The notes below the pieces were generated by a model. It saw nothing but the letters and a program-made list of their open reading frames with translations. It did no database searches and was not told where the DNA came from. This document shows, one piece after another, positions 45,300 through 54,225 of a stretch of DNA of 64,000 bases (its first letter is position 1; each line of letters opens with the position of its first letter). The DNA is from a bacterium YEK0313 (GTDB lineage Bacteria > Pseudomonadota > Alphaproteobacteria > Rhizobiales > Phreatobacteraceae). The position numbers were made by a program, and so were the translations under genes. The stretch spans positions 62,001 through 126,000 of the forward strand of contig CCMO02000003.1 of NCBI GenBank assembly GCA_000751295.2. The letters run 5' to 3'.

Positions 45300-46250
45300 A
45301 TGGCATTGGATATCGAGGCAACGCTCGGGCCGCTCCAGGGGATGATCGGCCAGCTTGCGCCCAAGGCGCGCGGGGCACTGATCGAGGAGCTCGTCGAGGA
45401 GGTGCTGCGCGAGCGCCCCGACGCCGCCAGCCGCAAGGCGATGGTGCTGGATCTCGTCGTGGCGGAAGCGCTGCGCGAGGCGCCGCTGCCGAGCCGCGTG
45501 CGCGCCTCGCCGAAGCTTGCCCGCTGCATCGCCGCTCTGCCGGAGGCGAGCCTGACGCTCGCCCGCGACACGGTGGCGGTTGCCGAAGCCATCCTGATGG
45601 CGCCGGAGATGAGCGATGAAGCCCTGCTCGCCATCTGTACGGCGGACCGGCAGGACCATATGCGCATCATCGCCAGGCGCCAGGCGCTGTCGGGGCCGCT
45701 TGCCGACGCCATTGCGCGGGTCGGCGAAAGCACAACCGTTGCGCTGCTCGTGCGCAATCCCGGCGCGCGGCCTTCCGCCGCCGGCTTCGGCGTGATCGCC
45801 GAGCGTCTCGGCTCCGATCCGGCGATCCGCGCCCTCATCGCCCAGCGCAGCGACTGCCCGTCCGACATCGCCAAGGCGGCAAAGGCGGCGGACGAAGTGC
45901 TGACCGGCGAGGCGCTGAACGAGGCGGTCACGCGGCTCGCCGAGAAACGCGACCTCCTGCCGGCGGTCGACCTGATCATGCGGGCGATCGGCCGCGACCG
46001 CGAGGCCGGGCGCAAGCTGATCGACCGGGACGACGAAAAGGCGCTCGGCGCGGTGTGCCATGTCGCCGGCATCGACGCCCATATCTACGAGGCGCTGGTC
46101 CATGCCTGGCGCGTCGCGGCCGGCCGGCCGCTGACCGACATCCACAAGACGCCGGTGCGCTTCCGCCTAATGCGCACGGCCGAGATCGACCGCATCGTCA
46201 GCCGCCTGCCGCTGGCACGCGTCCGGCCGCCGATCGAATTTCCGGTGTGA
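45300..46250 (+). CDS. DUF2336 domain-containing protein
   Basis: 316 residues, almost entirely alpha-helical. The body is a series of HEAT-like repeats, e.g. VAEAILMAPEMSDEALLAIC and LIAQRSDCPSDIAKAAKAAD, typical of the DUF2336 family found in Hyphomicrobiales. Such proteins have been linked to stress and developmental regulation but have no established biochemical role. It is monocistronic, starts at the ATG at 45300, and is followed by a copy of the dispersed palindromic repeat. Confidence 0.8.
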   Translation: MALDIEATLGPLQGMIGQLAPKARGALIEELVEEVLRERPDAASRKAMVLDLVVAEALREAPLPSRVRASPKLARCIAALPEASLTLARDTVAVAEAILMAPEMSDEALLAICTADRQDHMRIIARRQALSGPLADAIARVGESTTVALLVRNPGARPSAAGFGVIAERLGSDPAIRALIAQRSDCPSDIAKAAKAADEVLTGEALNEAVTRLAEKRDLLPAVDLIMRAIGRDREAGRKLIDRDDEKALGAVCHVAGIDAHIYEALVHAWRVAAGRPLTDIHKTPVRFRLMRTAEIDRIVSRLPLARVRPPIEFPV

Positions 46251-46255
46251 AGGTG

Positions 46256-46332
46256 GCGAGTGGCGAAGGAGGAGGCCGAGCTATTGAGAGATAGCAAAGC
46301 CCTCGACGCCTGATTCCCTACTCGCCACTCGC
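46256..46332. repeat. Dispersed palindromic repeat, copy 4
   Basis: GCGAGTGGCGA at 46256-46266 pairs with TCGCCACTCGC at 46322-46332. The outer bases match imperfectly. It lies between the convergent DUF2336 and hemA genes, as expected for the family. A single arm, CGCTATTCGCCA, occurs near 47773. Confidence 0.6.
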
Positions 46333-46348
46333 TATTCGCCCTGCCCGT

Positions 46349-47578
46349 TCATTCCGCCGCGTCGGCCCAGGGTTTCAGGGGCAGGTCGAGCGCGAGCCAG
46401 GTCTCGATGAGGCTCGCGGCGAGATCGTCGATCATCGCATCCGTGTGGGCCGGCCCCGGCGTGATCCGCAAGCGTTCGGTGCCGCGCGGCACGGTCGGAT
46501 AGTTGATCGGCTGGATGTAGATGCCGTGCTGGCGCAGCAGGCGGTCGCTCGCGGCCTTGCATTTCTCCGCATCGCCCACCAGCACCGGCACGATATGGGT
46601 TTCGCTCGCCATGACCGGCAGGCCGGCGAGCGCCAGCACCCGCTTGGTGCGCGCGGCCTGGCGCTGCTGCGCGTTGCGTTCGCGATCGGAAGCCTTGAGG
46701 TGGCGGATCGAGGCCGCCGCGGCGCTGGCGATCGCCGGGGGCAGGGCGGTGGTGAAGATGAAGCCGGCGGCATGGCTGCGCACCGCGTCGATCACGATGG
46801 CGTCGCCCGCGATATAGCCGCCCATCACGCCGAAGGCCTTGCCGAGCGTGCCTTCGACAATGTCGAGCCGATGCATGACGCCGTCGCGCTCGGCAATGCC
46901 GCCGCCGCGCGGGCCATACATGCCCACCGCATGGACCTCGTCAATATAGGTCATGGCGCGGTAGCGGTCCGCGAGGTCGCAGATGGCGGCGATCGGGCTG
47001 GTGTCGCCGTCCATCGAATAGACGCTCTCGAACACGATCAGCTTGTTGCGCTCGGCGCCGGCGGCCTTCAGCAGCTCTTCCAGGTGATCCAGATCATTGT
47101 GCCGGAACACCTGCTTCTCGCAGCCCGACTGGCGCACGCCCTCGATCATCGAATTGTGGTTGAGCGCGTCCGACAGGATCAGGCAGCCCGGGATCAGCCG
47201 GGCGAGCGTTGAAATGCCGGTCTGGTTGGAGACGTAGCCCGAGGTGAAGACGAGGGCCGCCTCCTTGCCGTGCAGGTCGGCGAGCTCGCGCTCCAGCTCG
47301 ACCACCGGATGGGACGTGCCGGAAATGTTGCGCGTGCCGCCGGCGCCGGTGCCCATGCGGCGGGCGCAGCCGGCCATGGCCTCGATGACGTCGGGATGGT
47401 GGCCCATGCCGAGATAGTCGTTGGAGCACCAGATGACGACGTCGCGCACGCCTTCGGGGCCATGCCAGGCGGCACGCGGGAAACGGCCGACCGAACGCTC
47501 GAGATCGGCGAAGACGCGATAGCGGCGCTCGTCCTTCAATCGCGCGACGGCATCTTCGAAGAAGCGTTTATAGGTCAT
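46349..47578 (-). CDS. hemA: 5-aminolevulinate synthase
   Basis: 409 residues, PLP alpha-oxoamine synthase. The start MTYKRFFEDAVARLKDERRY is the standard ALAS opening. The substrate loop is NDYLGMGHHPDVI, the cofactor region is YIDEVHAVGMYGPRGGG, and the PLP lysine lies in EGTLGKAFGVMGGYI. It condenses glycine and succinyl-CoA to 5-aminolevulinate, the first step of haem synthesis in alphaproteobacteria. Start at 47578. A partial FNR/FixK-like box lies about 70 bp upstream, suggesting oxygen control. Confidence 0.97.
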   Translation of the reverse strand: MTYKRFFEDAVARLKDERRYRVFADLERSVGRFPRAAWHGPEGVRDVVIWCSNDYLGMGHHPDVIEAMAGCARRMGTGAGGTRNISGTSHPVVELERELADLHGKEAALVFTSGYVSNQTGISTLARLIPGCLILSDALNHNSMIEGVRQSGCEKQVFRHNDLDHLEELLKAAGAERNKLIVFESVYSMDGDTSPIAAICDLADRYRAMTYIDEVHAVGMYGPRGGGIAERDGVMHRLDIVEGTLGKAFGVMGGYIAGDAIVIDAVRSHAAGFIFTTALPPAIASAAAASIRHLKASDRERNAQQRQAARTKRVLALAGLPVMASETHIVPVLVGDAEKCKAASDRLLRQHGIYIQPINYPTVPRGTERLRITPGPAHTDAMIDDLAASLIETWLALDLPLKPWADAAE

Positions 47579-47648
47579 GGCTCGTCCGGTCCGCCCCGGG
47601 GCCGCCGCGAAGGCGGTCCCGCGACCGCGGGAACCCGGCAGGCGCCAC

Positions 47649-47662
47649 GCGATCGCGATCAA
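47649..47662 (-). promoter_or_regulatory. Partial FNR/FixK-like box upstream of hemA
   Basis: Read on the minus strand it is TTGAT-CGCG-ATCGC, against the consensus TTGAT-N4-ATCAA: one half is perfect, the other matches three of five. It ends 71 bp before the hemA ATG. Rhizobial hemA genes are often under FnrL/FixK control, but the mismatch makes this tentative. Confidence 0.35.
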
Positions 47663-47809
47663 ACAGATCCCGTGCGGCTTAGCACAGTTCTAATCTGCCG
47701 TCCTATGACGAATCGTCCTAGCGGGCGAACGGCGAGCAGGGCTGCAACCGCGCGCGCCGCGTCATTCCACGCGCTATTCGCCACCGAGCATTCGCCGCGG
47801 GGCAGCCGC

Positions 47810-48541
47810 TCACAGCCCATGCAGGCGCATCAGGGCCTCGAAATGCTTGCTGGCCTGATAGTCCAGCACCTGCATCCATTCGCGCGCCGTCTGCTTCTGC
47901 TGCGGCTCGGGAATGATCTTCAGTGGCAGGCCGGTCGACAGGGCGAGGATCTGCTGCCGGCAGGCACGCTCCAGGTAGTAGAGATCGTCGAAGGCGACCG
48001 CCACCGTCGGCCCGCCAACCGTTACGCCGTGATGGTCGAGAAAGATGATGTCGGCCTCGGGATTGTCCTTCTGCGCCTGGGCGATGCGCTCGCCCTCCTC
48101 CGCGGTCAGGGCGACGCCGCCGAAGCCCTGATAGGCGGTGCGGCCGAGGAAGCGGCAGGCGGTCTGGTGTGCCATTTCCAGCCGGCCGCCCTCGACCATC
48201 GTGAGCGCGGTCGCATGCGGCATGTGCACGTGCAGGATCGCCTGGTGCCTGGGATTGGCGCGGTGGCCGGCAATGTGGATGTTGCGCGCCGAGGCCTCGA
48301 CCTCGCCCCAGCCCTCGTGGATCGTGCCGTCGCCGTCGATGAGCAGGAGGTCGTCCGGGCGCATCTCGGCCCAGTGGATGCCGTAGGGATTGATCAGGAA
48401 GCGCTCCTCGGCGCCCGGTACCACCACCGAGAAGTGATTGCAGACGCCCTCGTTGAGCTCGAAGCGCGCGGCAAGGCGGAAGGCCGCGGCGAGCTCGCGG
48501 CGCAAGGTCTTCACATCGGTGATCTTCACGTCGGCGGTCAT
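47810..48541 (-). CDS. Class II aldolase/adducin family protein
   Basis: 243 residues from the ATG at 48541. The fold is marked by RRELAAAFRLAARFELNEGV, CNHFSVVVPG, and the zinc ligands in HVHMPHATAL plus LDHHGVTVGGPT, with a general base Glu upstream. Known family members retro-aldol cleave sugar phosphates or decarboxylate; others lack activity. It follows infC on the same strand across a terminator, so it is probably independent. The substrate is unknown. Confidence 0.85.
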   Translation of the reverse strand: MTADVKITDVKTLRRELAAAFRLAARFELNEGVCNHFSVVVPGAEERFLINPYGIHWAEMRPDDLLLIDGDGTIHEGWGEVEASARNIHIAGHRANPRHQAILHVHMPHATALTMVEGGRLEMAHQTACRFLGRTAYQGFGGVALTAEEGERIAQAQKDNPEADIIFLDHHGVTVGGPTVAVAFDDLYYLERACRQQILALSTGLPLKIIPEPQQKQTAREWMQVLDYQASKHFEALMRLHGL

Positions 48542-48590
48542 CGGCCCTGTCCCTGGATGTCCCTGTTGGCGACCAGCGGGCCCAACGAAA

Positions 48591-48616
48591 AGCGCCCGCG
48601 GAGGTCCGCAGGCGCT
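48591..48616 (-). terminator. Terminator after infC
   Basis: AGCGCC-C-GCGGA-GG-TCCGC-A-GGCGCT forms an 11-bp stem with one internal C-A mismatch and a 2-base turn. On the minus strand it is followed by TTTCGTT, a weak U-tract. It ends the infC transcript before the aldolase gene. Confidence 0.6.
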
Positions 48617-48676
48617 GTTATGGGGCAGGAACGGGCAAAGGGCGATGCGCAGGCCGCGCAACGCTGCCGTGTGGCG

Positions 48677-49216
<540 letters not shown>

Positions 49217-49345
49217 GGGGACTTCTCCTCAAGGACATCAAAGGGTTCGGCTGGCTCCAGCGCGCGGCATCCCCTTCGCGGGAACGAACGCAGGCGCGGC
49301 TGAGCATCCGGAAGGACCGGAAGATCGGTAGAATTGCTGCGGAAG

Positions 49346-50575
49346 TCAATGGTTCGCGACGATTTTCGCGCGGCCAGCGGGGTTCAGAAGGCCGCGATAG
49401 ACGGCGAGCACGTCCTGCTGCATCCGATCGTGGGAAAATCGGCGCGCATGAGCCCTGGCGCGGCCGGCCATGGCCTCGTGCTCGGCGGTGCTCAACGACA
49501 GCGCCGCGCCGAGGCCTTCGGCCAGCGCCAGCGCGTCGCCGGCGCGTACGCGAAAGCCCACCCGTTCGGCCTCGCCCGCCTCGGGCGGCGCCGGCACGAT
49601 CTCGGCCAGCGCCCCGTCGTCGGAGACGATGGCAGGCAGGCCCATGGCCATCGCCTCGATGGCGTTTCGGCCGATCGGTTCCGGCTCCAGGGAGGCGACC
49701 ACGGCGAGATCCGCGGAAGCGAGCGCGCCCACGCCGCAATCGCCCGCTCCGACGAGCCGGACGATGTCGCCGAGCCCCTGGGCCTCGATGCGCCTGACGA
49801 GTTCGGCCCGGTAGCCGCCGCGCTCCGGCCCCTCGCATGCAATGACGAAGACGGTGTCGGTGAGACCGCCATTGACCAGGAGGCGCACCGCATCGATCAG
49901 CACCATCTGCCCCTTGGCCGGCTCGAGCCGCGCCTGATGCAGCACGACGCGGCCGGGCTGCGCGTCGGTGAGCCCGGCAGCGAGACGGAAGCCGACGCTC
50001 GCCTCGCGCGGCACCCGGCGCGGATCGAAGCCGGAAAGATCGAAGCCCGGCGAGATCACCGCGAGCCGGGCGGCCTCGATGCCGTGAACGGCGCCGACGC
50101 GCCCGGCGAGATAGGCCGAGGGCACCAGCACCGCGTCGCCGCGGCCGAGCGCCCAGCGCGCCAGCGGCGGCGTGCGGCGGGTCGCGTCCGGCGACAGATG
50201 GAAGCTCGTCACGAACGGCCGGCGCGCCAGCCGCGTCGCCGCATGGGCGCTCCAGGCCGGGCCATTGGCGTGGACATGGACGAGATCGACCTTCTCGCGG
50301 CCGATCAGGGCCGAAAGCGTCGCGGCATTGCGCATGAGCCGCGCCGGATTGAGCGTGCGCGCATCGAGCGGGATCCATTCGCCGCCGGCCGCCTGGAGAT
50401 CGCCGATCATCGGGCCCTTCTCGCCGGCAACGAGCGGGCGGGCGCCGACCCGCGACAAGGCAATGGCGATGGCGAGGACATGACGCGCGACCCGCCCGCC
50501 ATCGAGGGCCGGCAGGACCTGCAGCACGGTTCGGCCTTCAAGGCCCGGCTCGCGTGGCAGACTTGCGTGGTGCAT
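49346..50575 (-). CDS. Glycosyltransferase family 4
   Basis: 409 residues, GT-B fold. The N-terminal acceptor domain begins RTVLQVLPALDGGRVARHVL; the nucleotide-sugar domain includes RVVLHQARLEPAKGQMVLID, and the catalytic segment is SLEPEPIGRNAIEAMAMGLP, with the conserved E-x7-E. It should transfer a sugar from a nucleotide donor to a lipid or polysaccharide on the cytoplasmic face of the inner membrane. No other cell-surface genes are adjacent. It diverges from the alpha/beta hydrolase across a gap with two long inverted repeats. Confidence 0.88.
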   Translation of the reverse strand: MHHASLPREPGLEGRTVLQVLPALDGGRVARHVLAIAIALSRVGARPLVAGEKGPMIGDLQAAGGEWIPLDARTLNPARLMRNAATLSALIGREKVDLVHVHANGPAWSAHAATRLARRPFVTSFHLSPDATRRTPPLARWALGRGDAVLVPSAYLAGRVGAVHGIEAARLAVISPGFDLSGFDPRRVPREASVGFRLAAGLTDAQPGRVVLHQARLEPAKGQMVLIDAVRLLVNGGLTDTVFVIACEGPERGGYRAELVRRIEAQGLGDIVRLVGAGDCGVGALASADLAVVASLEPEPIGRNAIEAMAMGLPAIVSDDGALAEIVPAPPEAGEAERVGFRVRAGDALALAEGLGAALSLSTAEHEAMAGRARAHARRFSHDRMQQDVLAVYRGLLNPAGRAKIVANH

Positions 50576-50635
50576 CGCTCTTTCCCAGCACGGCCCGGAC
50601 GGGTAGGACCAGAAGCGAATCGCCCGTGTCGTTTC

Positions 50636-50687
50636 GATTTCGACATCCGCCTGCTACAGATATCAACCACCGGCGCCTGTCGAAATC
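50636..50687. other. Inverted repeat 1 in the glycosyltransferase/hydrolase gap
   Basis: GATTTCGACA at 50636-50645 and TGTCGAAATC at 50678-50687 are a perfect 10-bp inverted repeat with 32 bp between. It could be an operator or an RNA hairpin. Confidence 0.45.
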
Positions 50688-50722
50688 AAAACAACGCCGG
50701 AAATCAATAGGTTACATGTACC

Positions 50723-50784
50723 CTTCGATTCCGGAGCCGACCCGGACCCGCGCTGGCGGGCGCCGACGCGCTTCGGAATCGAAG
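50723..50784. other. Inverted repeat 2 upstream of the hydrolase gene
   Basis: CTTCGATTCCG at 50723-50733 and CGGAATCGAAG at 50774-50784 are a perfect 11-bp inverted repeat enclosing 40 GC-rich bases. It ends 20 bp before the hydrolase start, so it may form a 5-prime leader structure. Confidence 0.45.
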
Positions 50785-50804
50785 CACACTATGGGACGAG
50801 TGTG

Positions 50805-51569
50805 ATGCCGAGCTTACCCGATCCGCAAATCCTGACAGTCGGCGCGGGCGACAGCGCGCGACGGATCGCCTATCGCCGGATCGCGGGGACCGGCCCGACC
50901 ATCGTCTGGCTCGGCGGCTTCAAATCGGACATGAAGGGCACCAAGGCCGAGGCGCTGTCGGATTTCGCGGCTCAGACCGGCCGCTCCTATCTGCGCTTCG
51001 ACTATAGCGGCCACGGCGAATCCTCGGGCCGGTTCGAGGACGGCACGATCAGCGCCTGGACCGAGGAAGCCCTGGCGGCGATCGCGCTCGCCGGCGAGGC
51101 GCCGATCCTCGTCGGCTCCTCCATGGGCGGCTGGATCGCCCTGCTCGCGGCCCGCCGCATGCCGCGCCCACCCGCCGGCATGGTGCTGATCGCGCCGGCC
51201 GCCGACTTCACCGAGGCGCTGATGTGGAAGGCCTTTCCCGAGGCGGTGAAGCGGCAGATCGAGACGGAGGGCCGCTGGGTGCGGCCGTCCGACTATGACG
51301 AGGGCGGCTATCCGATCACCCGGGCGCTGATCGAGGACGGGCGCAACAATCTCGTGCTCGGCGGCCTGATCGAGACCGGCTGCCCGGTCCATGTCCTGCA
51401 GGGCATGCAGGATCCCGACGTACCCTGGCAGCACGCGATGGACACCGTCGCGCGCATCGCCCGCGACGATGTCGTCGTCACGCTGGTCAAGGACGGTGAC
51501 CATCGCCTGTCGCGCCCCGAGGACATCACACGCCTGACCGAGGCGGTCGCGGCGATGGCGGGTGGCTAG
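50805..51569 (+). CDS. Alpha/beta hydrolase
   Basis: 254 residues from the ATG at 50805 (a GTG lies one codon upstream). The nucleophile elbow is GSSMGGW, the acid is in the QGMQDPDVPW segment and the catalytic His in KDGDHRLSRPED. The opening IVWLGGFKSDMKGTKAEALS with YLRFDYSGHGESSG matches the ABHD10-like carboxylesterase/depalmitoylase group common next to infC in alphaproteobacteria. Probably a cytoplasmic esterase; substrate unknown. Confidence 0.85.
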   Translation: MPSLPDPQILTVGAGDSARRIAYRRIAGTGPTIVWLGGFKSDMKGTKAEALSDFAAQTGRSYLRFDYSGHGESSGRFEDGTISAWTEEALAAIALAGEAPILVGSSMGGWIALLAARRMPRPPAGMVLIAPAADFTEALMWKAFPEAVKRQIETEGRWVRPSDYDEGGYPITRALIEDGRNNLVLGGLIETGCPVHVLQGMQDPDVPWQHAMDTVARIARDDVVVTLVKDGDHRLSRPEDITRLTEAVAAMAGG

Positions 51570-51654
51570 CGTGGCGGACCGGCTCGGCACGATCGCGGGA
51601 TGATGCCGGAAGGCGGCTGCGACGCTGCTTCGAGCACCCTTGCTTCCATGATCC

Positions 51655-51671
51655 GAGAGACTTATTCTCTC
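51655..51671. promoter_or_regulatory. Palindrome at the XRE-cupin start
   Basis: GAGAGA-CTTAT-TCTCTC is a perfect inverted repeat ending three bases before the regulator ATG at 51675. Binding there would block initiation, so it is a likely autoregulatory operator. Confidence 0.5.
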
Positions 51672-51674
51672 ATC

Positions 51675-52250
51675 ATGGAGAACGTCAGCGATCTTGACCA
51701 GATTGTGGCGCAGCGGGTGCGCGAGCTGCGCGCGGCCAAGGGCTTCACGCTCGACCAGCTCGCAAGCCTTTCCGGCGTGTCGCGGGCGATGATCTCGCGG
51801 ATCGAGCGGGCCGAGGCGAGCGCGACCGCCGTGCTGCTGGTCAAGCTCGGCGGAGCGCTGGGCGTGACCCTGGCCGCGCTGTTCGAGCAGGACGAGCCGA
51901 AGCGCGAAGTGGTGCGGCGCGCGGCCGACAGCCCGGTACGGGTCGACCCGGAAACCGGCTATACCCGGCGCAATGTCGCCCCGCGCGGCGCCTCCGGAAC
52001 CGATGTCGTCGAGGTCATGCTGCCGCCGGGCGCACGCGTCGCCTACGACAATCTCGTCATCGTGCCGGCCGAACAGTTCGTCTGGGTGTTCGAGGGCGTG
52101 CTGACGCTCGAGACCGACGGCCTGGCGACCGATCTCGGTCCCGGCGACTGCCGCGTGATGCGGCTCGACCATCCGCTCGTCTTCGAGAATCGCGGCAAGG
52201 CGCCGGCGCGCTACGCCGTGGTTCTGGTGCCCGATGGAGGCCGCCGATGA
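51675..52250 (+). CDS. XRE-family regulator with cupin domain
   Basis: 191 residues from the ATG at 51675. The helix-turn-helix reads RVRELRAAKGFTLDQLASLS and GVSRAMISRIERAEASATAV; the C-terminal ~90 residues form a cupin (VEVMLPPGARVAYDNLVIVP, WVFEGVLTLETDG, ARYAVVLVPDG). XRE-cupin proteins repress adjacent catabolic or detoxification genes on binding a small ligand. Its stop overlaps the following acetyltransferase by four bases (ATGA), so the two genes are co-expressed and functionally linked. Confidence 0.88.
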   Translation: MENVSDLDQIVAQRVRELRAAKGFTLDQLASLSGVSRAMISRIERAEASATAVLLVKLGGALGVTLAALFEQDEPKREVVRRAADSPVRVDPETGYTRRNVAPRGASGTDVVEVMLPPGARVAYDNLVIVPAEQFVWVFEGVLTLETDGLATDLGPGDCRVMRLDHPLVFENRGKAPARYAVVLVPDGGRR

Positions 52251-53278
52251 TCCATATCGATGTCCTGGACGCCGAGGCGGTCCGCGCACAGGCCGCGGCG
52301 CTCGCCGCCGTGCTGGTCGACTGCGTCGCGAACGGCGCCTCGGTGAGCTTCATGAACCCGTTCGGCCAGGCCGAAGGCGAAGCCTTCTTCCAGGGCGTGG
52401 CCGACCGGGTCGCAGGCGGCGAAGCCGTGCTGGTCGCCGGCTTTCTCGACGGGCGCATCGTCGGCACGGCGCAGCTCGCGCTCGACATGCCGCCGAACCA
52501 GCCGCACCGCGCCGAAGTGCGCAAGATGCTGGTCCATCACGACGGCCGCCGCCGCGGCATCGCCCAGGCCATGCTGCAGCGGCTCGAGGAGGAGGCGCTG
52601 GCCCGCGGCCGCACGCTGCTGCTGCTCGATTCGGCCAATGACACGGCGATCCGCGTCTATGAGCGCGGCGGCTGGCAGCGCTGCGGCTTCGTCGCCGATT
52701 TCGCCTTGCTGCCCGACGGCGGCTATTGCGACACCACCTTCCTGACCAAGGTGCTCGCGCCGGAGGCTGCGCCGCGGCCGCCGGCCGCAACGGTGCGCAA
52801 TGCGATCGAGGACGACCTGCCGGCGATCCTCGCCATCCTCAATGACGCCATCCTCAACACGACCGCGGTCTGGACCGACGCGCCCGTCGATCTCGACAAC
52901 CGCCGCGCCTGGTGGCACGAGCGCGTCGCGGCCGGCTATCCCGTGCTGGTCGCGGTCGAGAACGGCGAGGTCGTCGGCTTCGGCTCCTATGTCCAGTTCC
53001 GCGCCTGGGACGGCTATCGCGACGCGGTCGAGCATTCCGTCTATGTCCGGTCCGACCGGCGCGGCGCCGGCGTGGGCGTCGCCCTGGTCGAGGCGCTGAT
53101 CGCGCGCGCCAGGGCCCAGGGCAAATTCGTCATCATAGGCGGCATCGAAGGCTCGAACGCAGCCTCCCTCAAGCTGCACCGGCGGGCGGGCTTCGTCGAA
53201 GTCGGCCGGATGTATGAGGTCGGCACCAAGTTCGGCCGCCGCCTCGACCTCGTCTTCATGCAGAAGCGGCTCGGCTGA
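52247..53278 (+). CDS. Tandem GNAT acetyltransferase
   Basis: 343 residues, two fused GNAT domains. Domain 1 (about 1-170) has the acetyl-CoA loop HHDGRRRGIAQAMLQRLEEE. Domain 2 (about 177-343) resembles phosphinothricin N-acetyltransferase: EHSVYVRSDRRGAGVGVALV with the acetyl-CoA loop, then GGIEGSNAASLKLHRRAGF. The ATGA overlap with the XRE-cupin gene implies one transcript and translational coupling. Domain 2 suggests detoxification of an amino-phosphinate or amino acid analogue; fusion to a second GNAT is uncommon. Confidence 0.88.
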   Translation: MIHIDVLDAEAVRAQAAALAAVLVDCVANGASVSFMNPFGQAEGEAFFQGVADRVAGGEAVLVAGFLDGRIVGTAQLALDMPPNQPHRAEVRKMLVHHDGRRRGIAQAMLQRLEEEALARGRTLLLLDSANDTAIRVYERGGWQRCGFVADFALLPDGGYCDTTFLTKVLAPEAAPRPPAATVRNAIEDDLPAILAILNDAILNTTAVWTDAPVDLDNRRAWWHERVAAGYPVLVAVENGEVVGFGSYVQFRAWDGYRDAVEHSVYVRSDRRGAGVGVALVEALIARARAQGKFVIIGGIEGSNAASLKLHRRAGFVEVGRMYEVGTKFGRRLDLVFMQKRLG

Positions 53279-53400
53279 CGGCTCCCGCGCCGGTTTTGCC
53301 CAGAAGTCAGTCCTCCTCGGCGCCTCATGCCTGCAAGGCGCGGGCGCAGCGCGCCTCGCACCACCGCCGACATTTCTGCAACGCGAACAGGCCCTGGACC

Positions 53401-54138
53401 CTATTTCGTGCCGTAGCGGTGCAACTGGGCGCCGTTGACGCGCAGCCAGGCCTTGGCGGGCTCGAGACCCGGGCAGAGATCCCTGACGATGCGCCAGAAC
53501 CGGGCGGAATGGTTCATCTCGCGCAGATGCGCGACCTCGTGGGCGGCGAGATAGTCGAGCACGAAGGGCGGAGCAAGGATCAGGCGCCAGGAATAGTTGA
53601 TGGCGCCGGTGGAGGAGCACGAACCCCAGCGGCTCGCCTGGTCGCGCATGGTGATGCGTGTCACCTTGACCCCGAGCGCGGCGGCATGGTGGCGCGTCGC
53701 CAGTTCCAGGTCCTTCTTGGCCTCGCGCTTCAGGAAATCCTGCACCCGCCGCGCCACGAAGGCGGCATCGCCGGCAACGTGGATCTCGCCATTCTCGACC
53801 CAGACCGTGCCGCGCCGGTCGGCCCGGTGCACCACGGTGTGGCCGGCGCCCCTGAGCGGCACGACGGCACCGGGCACGAAATCGAGGGTTTCGGGAATCC
53901 GGCCGAGCCGGGCGGCGATCCAGCCGCCATGCCGCTCGGCGAAATCGCGCGCGTCGGCGAAGCGGGCGCGCTGCGGCATGGTCAGCACCGCGTCGCGGCT
54001 TGCCGTCCTGACCCTCAGGGTGAACCGGCGGGCCTGCGCCATGCGCCGCACCGCAACCTCGTAGACGATCCCCTCATGCGTGACGGGGATCGTCGCGGGG
54101 TCGGGCTCGCGCTGGAACAGGCGGCGGACGATCGACAT
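53401..54138 (-). CDS. YgjP-like zinc metallopeptidase (M48-type)
   Basis: 245 residues. The zinc site HEVAHLREMNHSARFW (HExxH) lies near residue 205. The upstream segment RDQASRWGSCSSTGAINYSW is the classic YgjP/DUF45 signature W-G-S-C. Such proteins occur across bacteria as cytoplasmic metallopeptidase-like proteins without a known substrate. It stands alone, convergent with the GNAT gene on its left. Confidence 0.85.
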   Translation of the reverse strand: MSIVRRLFQREPDPATIPVTHEGIVYEVAVRRMAQARRFTLRVRTASRDAVLTMPQRARFADARDFAERHGGWIAARLGRIPETLDFVPGAVVPLRGAGHTVVHRADRRGTVWVENGEIHVAGDAAFVARRVQDFLKREAKKDLELATRHHAAALGVKVTRITMRDQASRWGSCSSTGAINYSWRLILAPPFVLDYLAAHEVAHLREMNHSARFWRIVRDLCPGLEPAKAWLRVNGAQLHRYGTK

Positions 54139-54225
54139 GGGAATGAGAATAACCGAGTCGCCGGGCGCCGCGCCATATCGGCCCGCGCATCCAGCAATGA
54201 CGCACGGCCTTGTGAAGGCTTTGGC

